Part shown: piece by piece, positions 52,767-61,659 of the stretch
Layout of the letters: every line of letters starts with the position of its first letter
Numbering within the stretch: the first letter of the stretch is position 1
Assembly: GCA_947259585.1 (NCBI GenBank)
Contig: CAMYMV010000004.1
Location: 1-64,000, forward strand
From: an uncultured Gemmatimonadales bacterium
GTDB taxonomy: Bacteria; Gemmatimonadota; Gemmatimonadetes; Palauibacterales; Palauibacteraceae
Length of the DNA stretch: 64,000 nt
Direction: 5' to 3'
Position numbers and translations under genes: made by a program
Notes under the pieces: model-generated
Told to the model about the DNA's origin: nothing
The model's database searches: none
Seen by the model: the letters and a program-made list of their open reading frames with translations, nothing else

Positions 52767-55700
52767 GTGGAAGAGCAACTCGTCTTCGAGTTCCTGCCGC
52801 CGACCGACCCGGCCGGCTCGACCGGCTCGGCTGATCCGGCTCCAGCGCCCCCCGGGGCCGAATCACCCGAGGCAACCGGGCCCTCCGATCTGCCGGGCGG
52901 GTCCGATCTGCCGGGCCACGCCGCGACCATCCTCGGATCACTGGAGGCCGTGTCGCTCCGATACCCGCGCGATCGCAAGATCATCGTTGGACGTACCCGC
53001 GGGGAAGCACATGAGCTGATTCGGCAACTGGCCAGGAGACGAGGGTCGTGGATCGGCTTCGAGGTCTCCACGATTCGTCCGCTCGCCACGGAGTTGGCGG
53101 GGCCGACTCTGGCCGAGGGGGGAATCCGGCCGCTCGACGAGTTCGAGGAACAGGCCCTTCTCGACGAGGCGATCGACCGTGTTCTCGTGCCCGACCCGCC
53201 AGAACGCTTCGCCAGACTGGCCGACAGCGTGGGCTTCCGGGAATGGCTCAGGCGGAGCGTTCGGACGCTACGACTGGCCGGCGTCGGGTCGGATAAGGTG
53301 CGCCGCACGCCGGTTGCGGATGCCGAGAAGATCGGCGTGGTGGGCGCGATCCTCGGGGAATACGAGACACGCCTACGCTCCGATCGACTGGCCGACCATG
53401 CCGCGGTGCTCGCCCGAGCCACCGGTGTGCTCCGCGAAGCGGGACGCGAGGGCCGAGCCTCCCCGTTGGCCGACCGCAGGATCTACCTGCTTCCAGGACT
53501 CTCCAGCCGAGGGCTACCGGGCCGGTTCGTCGGTCGTCTGCTGAGGCTCGGAGCGGAGATCCTGGAGACGGACGCGGTCGAGGGACTCGAGCCGCCGGCG
53601 GAGGTTTTCTGGAAGAGCGGTGGGCCGAGCAGTCTGTTGTCCTTTCTGCACGCGCCGGCGGTCGCCCCCGAGGCGTTGGGGGAGACGATCGACCTGTTCG
53701 CCGCCGGAAGCATGACCGACGAGCTTCGCGAGGTGCTCCGGCGTGTCTCGGAGGCAGGGGCCCGTTGGGATGACGTGGAGATCATCGCGTCGGATCCTCA
53801 GGCCTACGGCTCCGCCCTCCACGCGCTCACGCAACAGCTGGAAGTACCCGTAACGCTTGCCGTCGGACTGCCCGTCGAGAGAACGCGTCCGGGGCGGGCC
53901 TTCACCGCCTACTTCCGCTGGCTGGACGGCGGCTTCGGGGCTGACGTGATCCGCCGGCTGCTGGAATCCGGCGACCTGCGCCCGGAAGGCCGGCACGGGC
54001 CGCATGGGGTGTCCCTCGCCCGCAGGCTGCGATCGTTACGCATCGGGTGGGGACGCTCGCGCTACTCGGCGGTGATCGAGGATCAGTTGGCAGCGGCGAG
54101 AGCTGCCGAGCAGAGATTCCGTGACGCCGGTGAGGATCCGGATTGGCGCGTGAAGCGGCGTCGTCGCGAGCTGGAAGCGCTGTATTCGATACTCTCTCCG
54201 ATCATCGAAAGCGCGCCACAAACCCCCGGGGGACCTGAAGACAAGGCCGAAACGGTGTCGCCGGGCGACGTGGCGCGTGGTCTCTCCGCCTTTCTCCGTT
54301 TCGTCCCCGTGGAGGATCCGGTCGACGTTACGGCGAAGGAGCGAATCGACCGTATCCTCCTCCGGATCGCGACGACTCTATCGCGTCCGACACTGTACGG
54401 TGCGGCAGCCGCCATCGTCCGCGCGCACCTGCAGATCCGCGTTCCCGCTCCCCGCGCGGAGGGCAGAGCTCCCTGGAGCTCGGCCGGCGGGCATCTGTAT
54501 CTGACCGACCTGGAGCACGGCGGCGTGACGGGACGACCCCTCACCTTCGTCGTCGGCCTCGACTCGGACCGTTTCCCCGGAGGCCGGCTCCTGGACCCGC
54601 TGCTTCTCGACGCAGACCGGCGGGCGTTGGCGGGCAGGGACCTGCCGACGTCGACCGACCGGCTCGCCGAACGTCAGTTCCAGCTTGCCGCCCTGCTCGC
54701 CCGGCTCCGGGGCAGCATCACGCTCAGCTACTCGGCCTGGAGTCCCTGCGAGGCCCGCGAGATCGCACCGGCGGCTGCACTCCTCGATGCTTTTCGGCTC
54801 AGCCGCCGTCGCCCGTCAGCGACCTTCGAGGAGCTTCACGCCGAGCTCAGGCCCCTGGCCGGCCCCGTTCCGCGCGGGCCCGGCCTCCTGGACCAGCAGG
54901 ACGTTTGGCTCGAAAACCTCGAGCAAGGAGGCCGCCTGCTGGAGGCCCGTTTTGCCGTCCGCGCCCTGTTCCCCAGCCTCGACGCCGGAATCGGGGCCCG
55001 TGAAGCGATCGGCACAGCGGAGGGCAACGCCTTCCATGGCATCATCCAGCCGCGGGCCGCGGAGCTGGATCCGCGGCTGAACGCCGGCCGGACGTTATCT
55101 GCGAGCGCGTTGGAGAGGCTGGGTGCCTGCCCGCGAATGTACCTGTTCAAGAGTGTGCTCCGGCTCCACACGCCGGATGACCCGGTCTGGGACCCCGACC
55201 GATGGCTCGACGCGAGAGAGCGCGGCAGCTTGCTCCACACCGTCTTCGAGCGGGTCCTTCGGGAGCGGATGGAGGGAGACGATCACGAGGCGACGCGCGA
55301 GGCCCGAGCCATCGAGATCCTGGCGGAAGAAGCCGAGGTGAAGCTCGGCGAGATGCCGACGCCGAGCCAGGCGGTCTTTCGGCGCGAGCTCGAGGATCTG
55401 GCGGAGGACGTGAGATCCTTCCTCAACATGACGAGATCGATTCCTCCGCCCCTCGCGCTCGAATTCAAGTTCGGCCTCGGCGATGACGCCCCGTTCCCGA
55501 TGGAGGTTCCGGGCGGCACGATCCTCCTGCGAGGAGCGGCGGACCGAGTGGATGCCGGAGATCCCGAGCTGACGATCGTGGACTACAAGACCGGTGGCCT
55601 CTTCGGCTTCGATCGCCGGGCGGGCACCTTCAACGGCGGCCGACGGCTGCAGCACGTCGTATACGCGAACGTCGTGGAGAAGAGGCTCGGGCGCGGCGTC

Positions 55701-56009
55701 CAGGCGTTCGAGTATCACTTTCCGTCCAGCCGGGGACAGAACACGGTCCGCCGCTACGAGCGCTCCGCGTACGCATCGGGCACGGAGCTCATCGCCCACC
55801 TGCTGGATGGGGTAGCCGCGGGCCATTTCCCACCAACGGAGAACCCGGGCGACTGCCGATTCTGCGACTACCGTTCGATCTGCCGGGTGGCCGAGGGCCC
55901 GTCGGGCAAGGACGATTCGCCCCTCCTCGAGTGGGCCGTGGGCCGTTGGGCGTCCGGCGGGGAGTACGAGGCGCTGAGGACGGCCCGTGCCTGGGAAGTC
56001 TCCCGATGA
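52767..56009 (+). CDS. addB: AddB-like helicase-nuclease subunit
   Basis: A 1080-aa RecB-like nuclease fold protein of the AddAB recombination complex. A PD-(D/E)xK nuclease domain is at the C-terminus (GAADRVDAGDPELTIVDYKTG, about 921-943) with the iron-sulfur cysteines: one at about 788 (ACPRMYLFK) and three at about 1030-1040 (CRFCDYRSIC). The N-terminal nucleotide loop is degenerate (IIVGRTRGEAHEL in place of G-x4-GK-T/S), so the helicase half is probably inactive. A Pro/Ser/Gly-rich extension of about 45 residues precedes it, with a repeated SDLPGG. Start is GTG, with AGGATAG ahead. Couples to addA by ATGA. Confidence 0.87.
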   Translation: MEEQLVFEFLPPTDPAGSTGSADPAPAPPGAESPEATGPSDLPGGSDLPGHAATILGSLEAVSLRYPRDRKIIVGRTRGEAHELIRQLARRRGSWIGFEVSTIRPLATELAGPTLAEGGIRPLDEFEEQALLDEAIDRVLVPDPPERFARLADSVGFREWLRRSVRTLRLAGVGSDKVRRTPVADAEKIGVVGAILGEYETRLRSDRLADHAAVLARATGVLREAGREGRASPLADRRIYLLPGLSSRGLPGRFVGRLLRLGAEILETDAVEGLEPPAEVFWKSGGPSSLLSFLHAPAVAPEALGETIDLFAAGSMTDELREVLRRVSEAGARWDDVEIIASDPQAYGSALHALTQQLEVPVTLAVGLPVERTRPGRAFTAYFRWLDGGFGADVIRRLLESGDLRPEGRHGPHGVSLARRLRSLRIGWGRSRYSAVIEDQLAAARAAEQRFRDAGEDPDWRVKRRRRELEALYSILSPIIESAPQTPGGPEDKAETVSPGDVARGLSAFLRFVPVEDPVDVTAKERIDRILLRIATTLSRPTLYGAAAAIVRAHLQIRVPAPRAEGRAPWSSAGGHLYLTDLEHGGVTGRPLTFVVGLDSDRFPGGRLLDPLLLDADRRALAGRDLPTSTDRLAERQFQLAALLARLRGSITLSYSAWSPCEAREIAPAAALLDAFRLSRRRPSATFEELHAELRPLAGPVPRGPGLLDQQDVWLENLEQGGRLLEARFAVRALFPSLDAGIGAREAIGTAEGNAFHGIIQPRAAELDPRLNAGRTLSASALERLGACPRMYLFKSVLRLHTPDDPVWDPDRWLDARERGSLLHTVFERVLRERMEGDDHEATREARAIEILAEEAEVKLGEMPTPSQAVFRRELEDLAEDVRSFLNMTRSIPPPLALEFKFGLGDDAPFPMEVPGGTILLRGAADRVDAGDPELTIVDYKTGGLFGFDRRAGTFNGGRRLQHVVYANVVEKRLGRGVQAFEYHFPSSRGQNTVRRYERSAYASGTELIAHLLDGVAAGHFPPTENPGDCRFCDYRSICRVAEGPSGKDDSPLLEWAVGRWASGGEYEALRTARAWEVSR

Positions 56010-59000
56010 GCGGAGGAGCTCCTGCACGCGGATCCCGGCCCCCGCTCACCGATCAGGCGGAGCGAGATCGGATCGGGACGGATCTGGACAGGAACCTCCT
56101 CGTCGAGGCTGGCGCCGGCTCCGGAAAAACCACGGCGCTGACGGACAGGATGGTCGCTCTGATCCAGAGCGGCACGGCAAAGATCGATGAGATCGCCGCG
56201 GTCACCTTCACTCGAAAGGCGGCTGCCGAGCTGCGGGAACGTTTTCAGGGCGCCCTGGAGGTGAAGCTCGACGAGTGCCCGCCGGAGGACGACGACCGGC
56301 GGGACCTCCTGAATCAGGCGCTGCGAGGCATCGACCGGGCCTTCCTCGGCACCATCCACGCCTTCTGCGCCAGGCTTCTTCGCGAGCGTCCACTCGAGGC
56401 CGGTATCGACCCCGCCTTCGAGGAGACGCCCGAGGCAGAGATGCTGCGGCTGCGAAAGAGCTACTGGCACTCGTTTCTCGAGCGCCTCGTCGCCGAGGAG
56501 GATCCGGTGCTCGAGCAACTCGCCGATGTCGGGCTCCGCCCGGACATGCTCGAAGCGGCCTTCGACACGGTTTCCGACAACCTGGACGTCCCCTTCGCAG
56601 CGGAAGAGGCGGCGATGCCGGCTGACGACGCCATCGTCGCCACACGGCGAGCCCTGGAGCGGCTGGTGGATCGCGGCCTCGAGCTCATGCCCGCCACCGA
56701 GCCTGTCGGAGGATGGGACGAGGTCCAGAAGCGGCTGCGACAGCTCGACTATCGAAGGGACGTGCAGGACTGGTCCGACCGCCGACGGTTCTTCGACTCC
56801 CTCTCGCTCCTCCTGGGCAAGGCCTCCTACCACGTCACGCAGAACCGGTGGTCCGACTCGAGCGCCGGGAAGGCCGCGGCAAAGGGCTTTCAGGACGAGC
56901 TCAACGCGTTCGTCGGCCAGGGAGCGGCGCGTGAGCTTCACGACCGATGGCTGGCCCACCGCTACGCCATCTCCATCCGGCTCGTCACGCGTGCGGCCGG
57001 CGAGCTGGCGGCAGGCCGGCGCCGGGAGGGACGTCTGGACTTCCAGGACCTTCTGCTCCTGGCCGCTGATCTTCTGCGTGAGAGCCCGGGAGCCCGAAGG
57101 GATCTCGGGCTTCGCTACCGGCGCATTCTGGTGGACGAGTTCCAGGACACGGACCCGCTGCAGGCGGAGGTGCTGCTTCTGCTGGCGTCGGAGCCGGAGA
57201 CATCCGGCAGTGACTGGCGAACGGCCGTTCCGCGGGATGGCGCGTTGTTCGTGGTCGGCGACCCGAAGCAGAGCATCTACCGTTTCCGGCGCGCCGATAT
57301 CGTGGTGTACGACTTTGTCCGCCGGCGCTTCGAGGAGTTCGGCGAGGTGCTCAAGCTCGTCACGAACTTCCGGTCGCGGCAGGGGATCGCCGATCTCGTG
57401 AACGCGACTTTCGGCGACGGCGGACTGTTTCCGGAGCACGCGACACCCCATCAGGCAGCGTTCTCGCCCCTCGTGGTCCGGCCGAAGGATGATCCGGCCC
57501 CGTGTGAGGGGGTGTTCCGCTACGACCTGGTGGTCTCGGGCACGAACAGAAGCCGAGCCGAAGCCGACGCCCAGCTCCTGGCCGATTGGGTGGCCAGCCG
57601 GCTCGAGGCCGCGGACGGCCGCAAGCCCGGAGACTTCCTGGTCCTGACCCGCAACCGCAGGCACCTCGACCTGTATGCGCGGGCCCTCGAAGAGAGGAAC
57701 GTCCCTGTGGACGTATCCGGCGCGCGAGTGGGGATCGAGACGGAGCTGTCCGAGCTGCTGACGCTCCTCGCGGCGCTCGCCGATCCGGAGGATGAGGTCA
57801 AGACGGTGGCCGTGCTGACCGGCCTTTTCTTCGGGCTCGATCTCGAGAAGCTGACCGAACACAAGCTGCGCGAGGGCCGGTTCCGCGCGACGGGTGACCA
57901 GACGGGGGGAGCGGGAGGCACCGAAGAGGTGCGGGAGGCTCTGGCCCGGCTTCGCGCCTGGTGGCTGAGAAGCAACGAAGCTCCCGCCGACGTGCTGCTC
58001 GGCGAGCTCTGCGCCGAGCTCGGGCTGCTCCCGTACGCCGCCACCGGACCTCTTGGAGGCGTGCGCGCCGGGACGATCGCCTACGGACTCGACGCCGTGC
58101 GCGCCCGTGCGCTGTCGGGAGACGCATCGCTTGTCGGTGCAACCGAGGCTCTCGCGACCGCACTGGCCTGGGAGGACGCCGAGACGCCGCTGGAGCCCGG
58201 CCGACAGGATCTGGTGAGAGTGATGAACGTCCACCGGGCCAAGGGGCTGGAGGCTCCCGTCGTGGTCCTGACGGGGGCGGAGCTCGAGTCCTTCCACCCG
58301 GTCAAGCTACATGTGGAACGCCCGGCAACGGGGGACCCCGTCGCCTATATGGTGCTGCAGGAAAAGGAGGGGCCGCACCACTGGGTCGACCTCGCCCGAC
58401 CGCTGGACTGGGCTCAGCGTCAGGTGGAGGAGCGAGCGTTCGATGAGGCAGAGCGGAATCGGCTGCTGTACGTGGCGGGGACGCGAGCCCGGGACGAGCT
58501 CGTGATCGGCCGAATCCCCGGCAAGGACAAGTCTCCGTGGAAGGGCTACCACGGGGCTCTGCCGAGGATGGCGGAGAGTTTAGATCTCAGGCCCGGAAGG
58601 CCTGCCGAAAAGGCGGAGATCGACGTGAGCCCCGTCGATATCGAACGATCCATCGCGCAGACGCGAGAGGCGAGACTGGCCCTGGGCTCCCCCACCTACC
58701 TGATGGAATCCGTCACGGCGCTGGCCAAGCAGGGGTACGAGGAGCTCGCGACGGGCGAGGCCGAGGGCGAATCTCCGGAGGAGCCCTCCTCCGGCGAGCC
58801 GGGTCCGGCGCCCGGCGGCCCTCGTGGCTACGAATGGGGCTCGGTCGTTCACGCCGCACTCGCCGCTGCCGCCCGGGGGATGGAAGGGGCACCGTTCCGC
58901 TTGTTCTGCCGGACCCTGCTGGTCGAGTACGAGCTTCCGGTCGACGAGATGGGCGAGCCCAGAAACCTCGAGGACCTGCTCGAGCTCGTCAGCCAGGTGC

Positions 59001-59329
59001 AGGCTTCGGAGCTCTGGCAGAGGGCGACGGCCGCTGAGGAGCGCCACGTGGAGTTGCCCTTCGCCGCTCCCTACGCAGGTCACGAAGCTCGCACGGGCGT
59101 TCCGGTCACCGTGGAAGGAGTCGTCGATCTTGCCTTCCGTGAGCCCGACGGCTGGGTCATCGCCGACTACAAGACCGACCGTGGAGACGACCCCGAATTC
59201 GAGCCGCGGAAGCGAGCCTACAGGCGGCAGGTGGAGATCTACGCGGACTGCTGGACCGCCCTGACCGGTGACCCGGTCAGCGAGCGTATCCTGCTCTTCA
59301 CGGCCCTCGACAGGGCCGAGAGCTGGTGA
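56006..59329 (+). CDS. addA: AddA-like UvrD/RecB helicase-nuclease
   Basis: A 1107-aa superfamily 1 helicase fused to a C-terminal nuclease; with AddB it resects double-strand breaks. Start is the ATG in ATGA overlap with addB; a frame extending back to 55931 lies inside addB. Walker A is EAGAGSGKTT (34-43), motif Ia AAVTFTRKAAAELRER, motif II VDEFQDTD (about 375), a Q/R motif region LVTNFRSRQGI, and motif V/VI VMNVHRAKGLEAPVVVL. The nuclease VVDLAF and IADYKTD (about 1038-1055) keeps the catalytic Asp and Lys. Normal length for AddA is similar. Confidence 0.93.
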   Translation: MSGGAPARGSRPPLTDQAERDRIGTDLDRNLLVEAGAGSGKTTALTDRMVALIQSGTAKIDEIAAVTFTRKAAAELRERFQGALEVKLDECPPEDDDRRDLLNQALRGIDRAFLGTIHAFCARLLRERPLEAGIDPAFEETPEAEMLRLRKSYWHSFLERLVAEEDPVLEQLADVGLRPDMLEAAFDTVSDNLDVPFAAEEAAMPADDAIVATRRALERLVDRGLELMPATEPVGGWDEVQKRLRQLDYRRDVQDWSDRRRFFDSLSLLLGKASYHVTQNRWSDSSAGKAAAKGFQDELNAFVGQGAARELHDRWLAHRYAISIRLVTRAAGELAAGRRREGRLDFQDLLLLAADLLRESPGARRDLGLRYRRILVDEFQDTDPLQAEVLLLLASEPETSGSDWRTAVPRDGALFVVGDPKQSIYRFRRADIVVYDFVRRRFEEFGEVLKLVTNFRSRQGIADLVNATFGDGGLFPEHATPHQAAFSPLVVRPKDDPAPCEGVFRYDLVVSGTNRSRAEADAQLLADWVASRLEAADGRKPGDFLVLTRNRRHLDLYARALEERNVPVDVSGARVGIETELSELLTLLAALADPEDEVKTVAVLTGLFFGLDLEKLTEHKLREGRFRATGDQTGGAGGTEEVREALARLRAWWLRSNEAPADVLLGELCAELGLLPYAATGPLGGVRAGTIAYGLDAVRARALSGDASLVGATEALATALAWEDAETPLEPGRQDLVRVMNVHRAKGLEAPVVVLTGAELESFHPVKLHVERPATGDPVAYMVLQEKEGPHHWVDLARPLDWAQRQVEERAFDEAERNRLLYVAGTRARDELVIGRIPGKDKSPWKGYHGALPRMAESLDLRPGRPAEKAEIDVSPVDIERSIAQTREARLALGSPTYLMESVTALAKQGYEELATGEAEGESPEEPSSGEPGPAPGGPRGYEWGSVVHAALAAAARGMEGAPFRLFCRTLLVEYELPVDEMGEPRNLEDLLELVSQVQASELWQRATAAEERHVELPFAAPYAGHEARTGVPVTVEGVVDLAFREPDGWVIADYKTDRGDDPEFEPRKRAYRRQVEIYADCWTALTGDPVSERILLFTALDRAESW

Positions 59330-59353
59330 GCCAGGTCTGAGCTCGGGGTCTGA

Positions 59354-61018
59354 CTAGGGCTCGATCAGCACCCTGCCGTCGAGACCCTGGGGATAGGGGA
59401 TCCCGGCCAACCGCGCCAGGGTGGGCGCCAAGTCGACCGTCGCCGCGACCTCATCGAGCCGGCCGGGGTCGATGCCGGGTCCCATCAGGAGCAGCGGCAC
59501 GTGGCGATCGTACGTGTAGGGCGAGCCGTGAGTGGCGATCGCTTCGTCGACCATGTGTCCCTCGCTGATACGCACCCACACCCCTCGCTCGCCCGGGCTG
59601 ATCACGCGGTCCGGGCGAAAGGAGCGCCGGTAGAGGACGACGAAGCTATCGGCGCTGGCGGCGAGCGGCGTCGAGGGATCGACCGCCAGCAGCTCCTCCC
59701 GAGTCATCGCATCGGCCACGAAGTCGAACTCCTCCAGGATCGCCGCTCTGCGGGCGTGAAGCTCCTCGGCGGACGAAGTCACCGCGGCGACTTCGTCCGC
59801 CGCCCGCAGTGCCTCGCGCATCTCCGAGGGCGGGACCCGTGCGGCGACCTTCCCGAGTTGGCGCAGGTACTCGGGCGCGGCCAGCACGCCGTGATCGGCG
59901 GAGAGCGCGACGATGTACCGGTCCCGCCCGACGGCACCATCCAGAAAATCGAACAGCTCTCCGAGCGCGCGATCCAGACGGAGGAGGTTGTCGAGCTGTT
60001 CCCTGCTGAATGGACCGTACGCATGTCCGATCGGATCGCTCGCCGAGAGCCCGACCGTGAGCATGTCGACGCCCTCGCGCCCGCCCAGTCCAAGAGCCTC
60101 CACTCCCGCGATGGCGAAGGCGATCGAGGCTTCGTCCAGCATCGGGGTGCGCCAGAACCAGCCCGCAAAGCCCCGCGGCAGCTGCGCCCACACCTCCTCC
60201 TCGGCCGCGAAGCCGTGTGGGAAGGTCATGTACGCTCCCCGCCGCTCGTACTCCACCGTGTCGGGCCGCGATGCACCGGCGGCGGCGGCCGGCACCGTGC
60301 TCTCCCAAACCGAATCCGCCAGCATCTCCGCCAACGGTCCCTCGTTGAAGCGTCGCACCCACTCCGGGACCGCATCCCGATAGTAGGTCGACGTCACGAA
60401 GGCGGGGCCGTACTCGTCGTAGAGCACGTACACGTGGTTCTTGCCCTGACCGGCCATCGGCACGGCGCCACGAACTTTCCCGGAGACCGCCAGCACCCGC
60501 GCGTCGGGATCAGACTCGAGAAGCCAGTCGGCCAGCGTGGTCGCCCCGAGAGCCCGAGGCGAGAAGCCGCGGCCCTTCGGCGAGCCGACGACGTCCTCGG
60601 CGTCGTCGAGGAAATTATCGACGAGCACCCACTCATCTCCCTCGGGCTCGCGCCAGCTGTTTCCCACGATCCCATGGCGATGAGGATGGACCCCGGTCGC
60701 TATCGTCGCGTGACCGGGCGCCGTGCTGGTCTTGGCGTGGCCGTGATAGGTCCGCGAGTAGGCGCGCCCCTCGTCCTGAAGCCTTCGGAACCCACCGACG
60801 AAGAGCGTGTCGTAGCGATCGAGCAGAAACTGAGGCAGCTGGTCGATGACCAGCAGGACGATCAATCCGTTGAACTCCGGCACCTCTCCGCCCGGCCGCT
60901 CCTCCGGGGCCTTCGAGGTGGCACAGGACGCGGCCGCGAGCAGGGCCGCGAGCAGGACCGCGTTCGCAGCAGCGGCGCCTCTCCGCCGCGTACGGAAGAG
61001 CCGATGAGTGAGCATCAT
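59354..61018 (-). CDS. PafA-like alkaline phosphatase, lipoprotein
   Basis: A 554-aa alkaline phosphatase superfamily enzyme. A lipobox AASC (Cys32) suggests a periplasmic lipid-anchored protein. Metal ligand and active-site candidates: Asp59 (VIDQLP), nucleophile Thr99 (KTSTAPGHAT), Asn120 (GIVGN), then Lys181 and Arg183 (GKVRGAVP), the K-x-R pair that in PafA binds the phosphate monoester. Later metal ligands are SDPIGHAYG, SADHGVLAAP and DRHVPLLL. The K-x-R pair favours phosphomonoesterase over nucleotide pyrophosphatase activity. Start is the ATG whose A is shared with the upstream queE stop. Confidence 0.87.
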   Translation of the reverse strand: MMLTHRLFRTRRRGAAAANAVLLAALLAAASCATSKAPEERPGGEVPEFNGLIVLLVIDQLPQFLLDRYDTLFVGGFRRLQDEGRAYSRTYHGHAKTSTAPGHATIATGVHPHRHGIVGNSWREPEGDEWVLVDNFLDDAEDVVGSPKGRGFSPRALGATTLADWLLESDPDARVLAVSGKVRGAVPMAGQGKNHVYVLYDEYGPAFVTSTYYRDAVPEWVRRFNEGPLAEMLADSVWESTVPAAAAGASRPDTVEYERRGAYMTFPHGFAAEEEVWAQLPRGFAGWFWRTPMLDEASIAFAIAGVEALGLGGREGVDMLTVGLSASDPIGHAYGPFSREQLDNLLRLDRALGELFDFLDGAVGRDRYIVALSADHGVLAAPEYLRQLGKVAARVPPSEMREALRAADEVAAVTSSAEELHARRAAILEEFDFVADAMTREELLAVDPSTPLAASADSFVVLYRRSFRPDRVISPGERGVWVRISEGHMVDEAIATHGSPYTYDRHVPLLLMGPGIDPGRLDEVAATVDLAPTLARLAGIPYPQGLDGRVLIEP

Positions 61019-61659
61019 CAGACCCCGCGCGCGCTCGGCTCCCAGATGAACTTGTGGACCTGGAGCTGAACGCGAACCGGAAGGCCATCGGCAAGGACCC
61101 ACTCGGCCAGCTCCCTCGCATCCTGGGACTCGAATTCCGGCGAGAAGTGCACGGCGAACCGGGTCAGGTCGCGCTCCCGAACCTGCCGTGCCGCCCACTC
61201 GTAGTCCTCGCGGTCCGAGATGACGAACTTGAACTCATCTCGATGCGGATTCAGTAAGGCGAGGTTTCGCCAGTCGTTGGACGATGCCTCGCCGCTCCCC
61301 GGAGGCTTGAGATCCACGATCTTGATCACCTCGGGAGGCACGCGGTCCACCGGGAGGCTGCCGCTCGTCTCGCACAGCACCGTGTAGCCCGAGTCCAGCA
61401 GCCGTTGGGCCAGATCGCCGATGTCGTGCTGGAGGAGCGGCTCGCCGCCCGTGAGCTCGACCAGTCGGCAGTCGCCGCCCATCCGCTCGACCTCGGAGAG
61501 GATCTCCTCCACGCTCATGTCGCGTCCGCCGTAAAAGGCGTACTCGGTGTCGCACCAGACGCACCTGAGGTTGCAGCCCGTGGTTCGAACGAAGACGCAC
61601 GGCTGGCCGACGTAGCTGGACTCGCCCTGAATCGAGTGGAAGATCTCCGAGACCCTCAC
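61018..61659 (-). CDS. queE: 7-carboxy-7-deazaguanine synthase QueE
   Basis: A radical SAM enzyme of the queuosine pathway that makes 7-carboxy-7-deazaguanine. The 213-aa protein has the QueE start EIFHSIQGESSYVG, the Cx3Cx2C cluster (Cys29, Cys33, Cys36), and ELTGGEPLLQ. Size and motifs fit. Starts with a GTG in GTGA overlap with the peptidase stop; a longer frame back to 62298 lies inside that gene. No queC, queD or queF is in the window. Confidence 0.95.
   Translation of the reverse strand: MRVSEIFHSIQGESSYVGQPCVFVRTTGCNLRCVWCDTEYAFYGGRDMSVEEILSEVERMGGDCRLVELTGGEPLLQHDIGDLAQRLLDSGYTVLCETSGSLPVDRVPPEVIKIVDLKPPGSGEASSNDWRNLALLNPHRDEFKFVISDREDYEWAARQVRERDLTRFAVHFSPEFESQDARELAEWVLADGLPVRVQLQVHKFIWEPSARGV

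Noticed and set aside
55868..58297. 809-codon minus frame across addB and addA
   Set aside because: Antisense to strong AddB and AddA motifs; no family recognisable.
59501..61069. 522-codon plus frame across the PafA-like gene
   Set aside because: Antisense to a gene with complete phosphatase motifs; codon bias of GC-rich DNA explains it.
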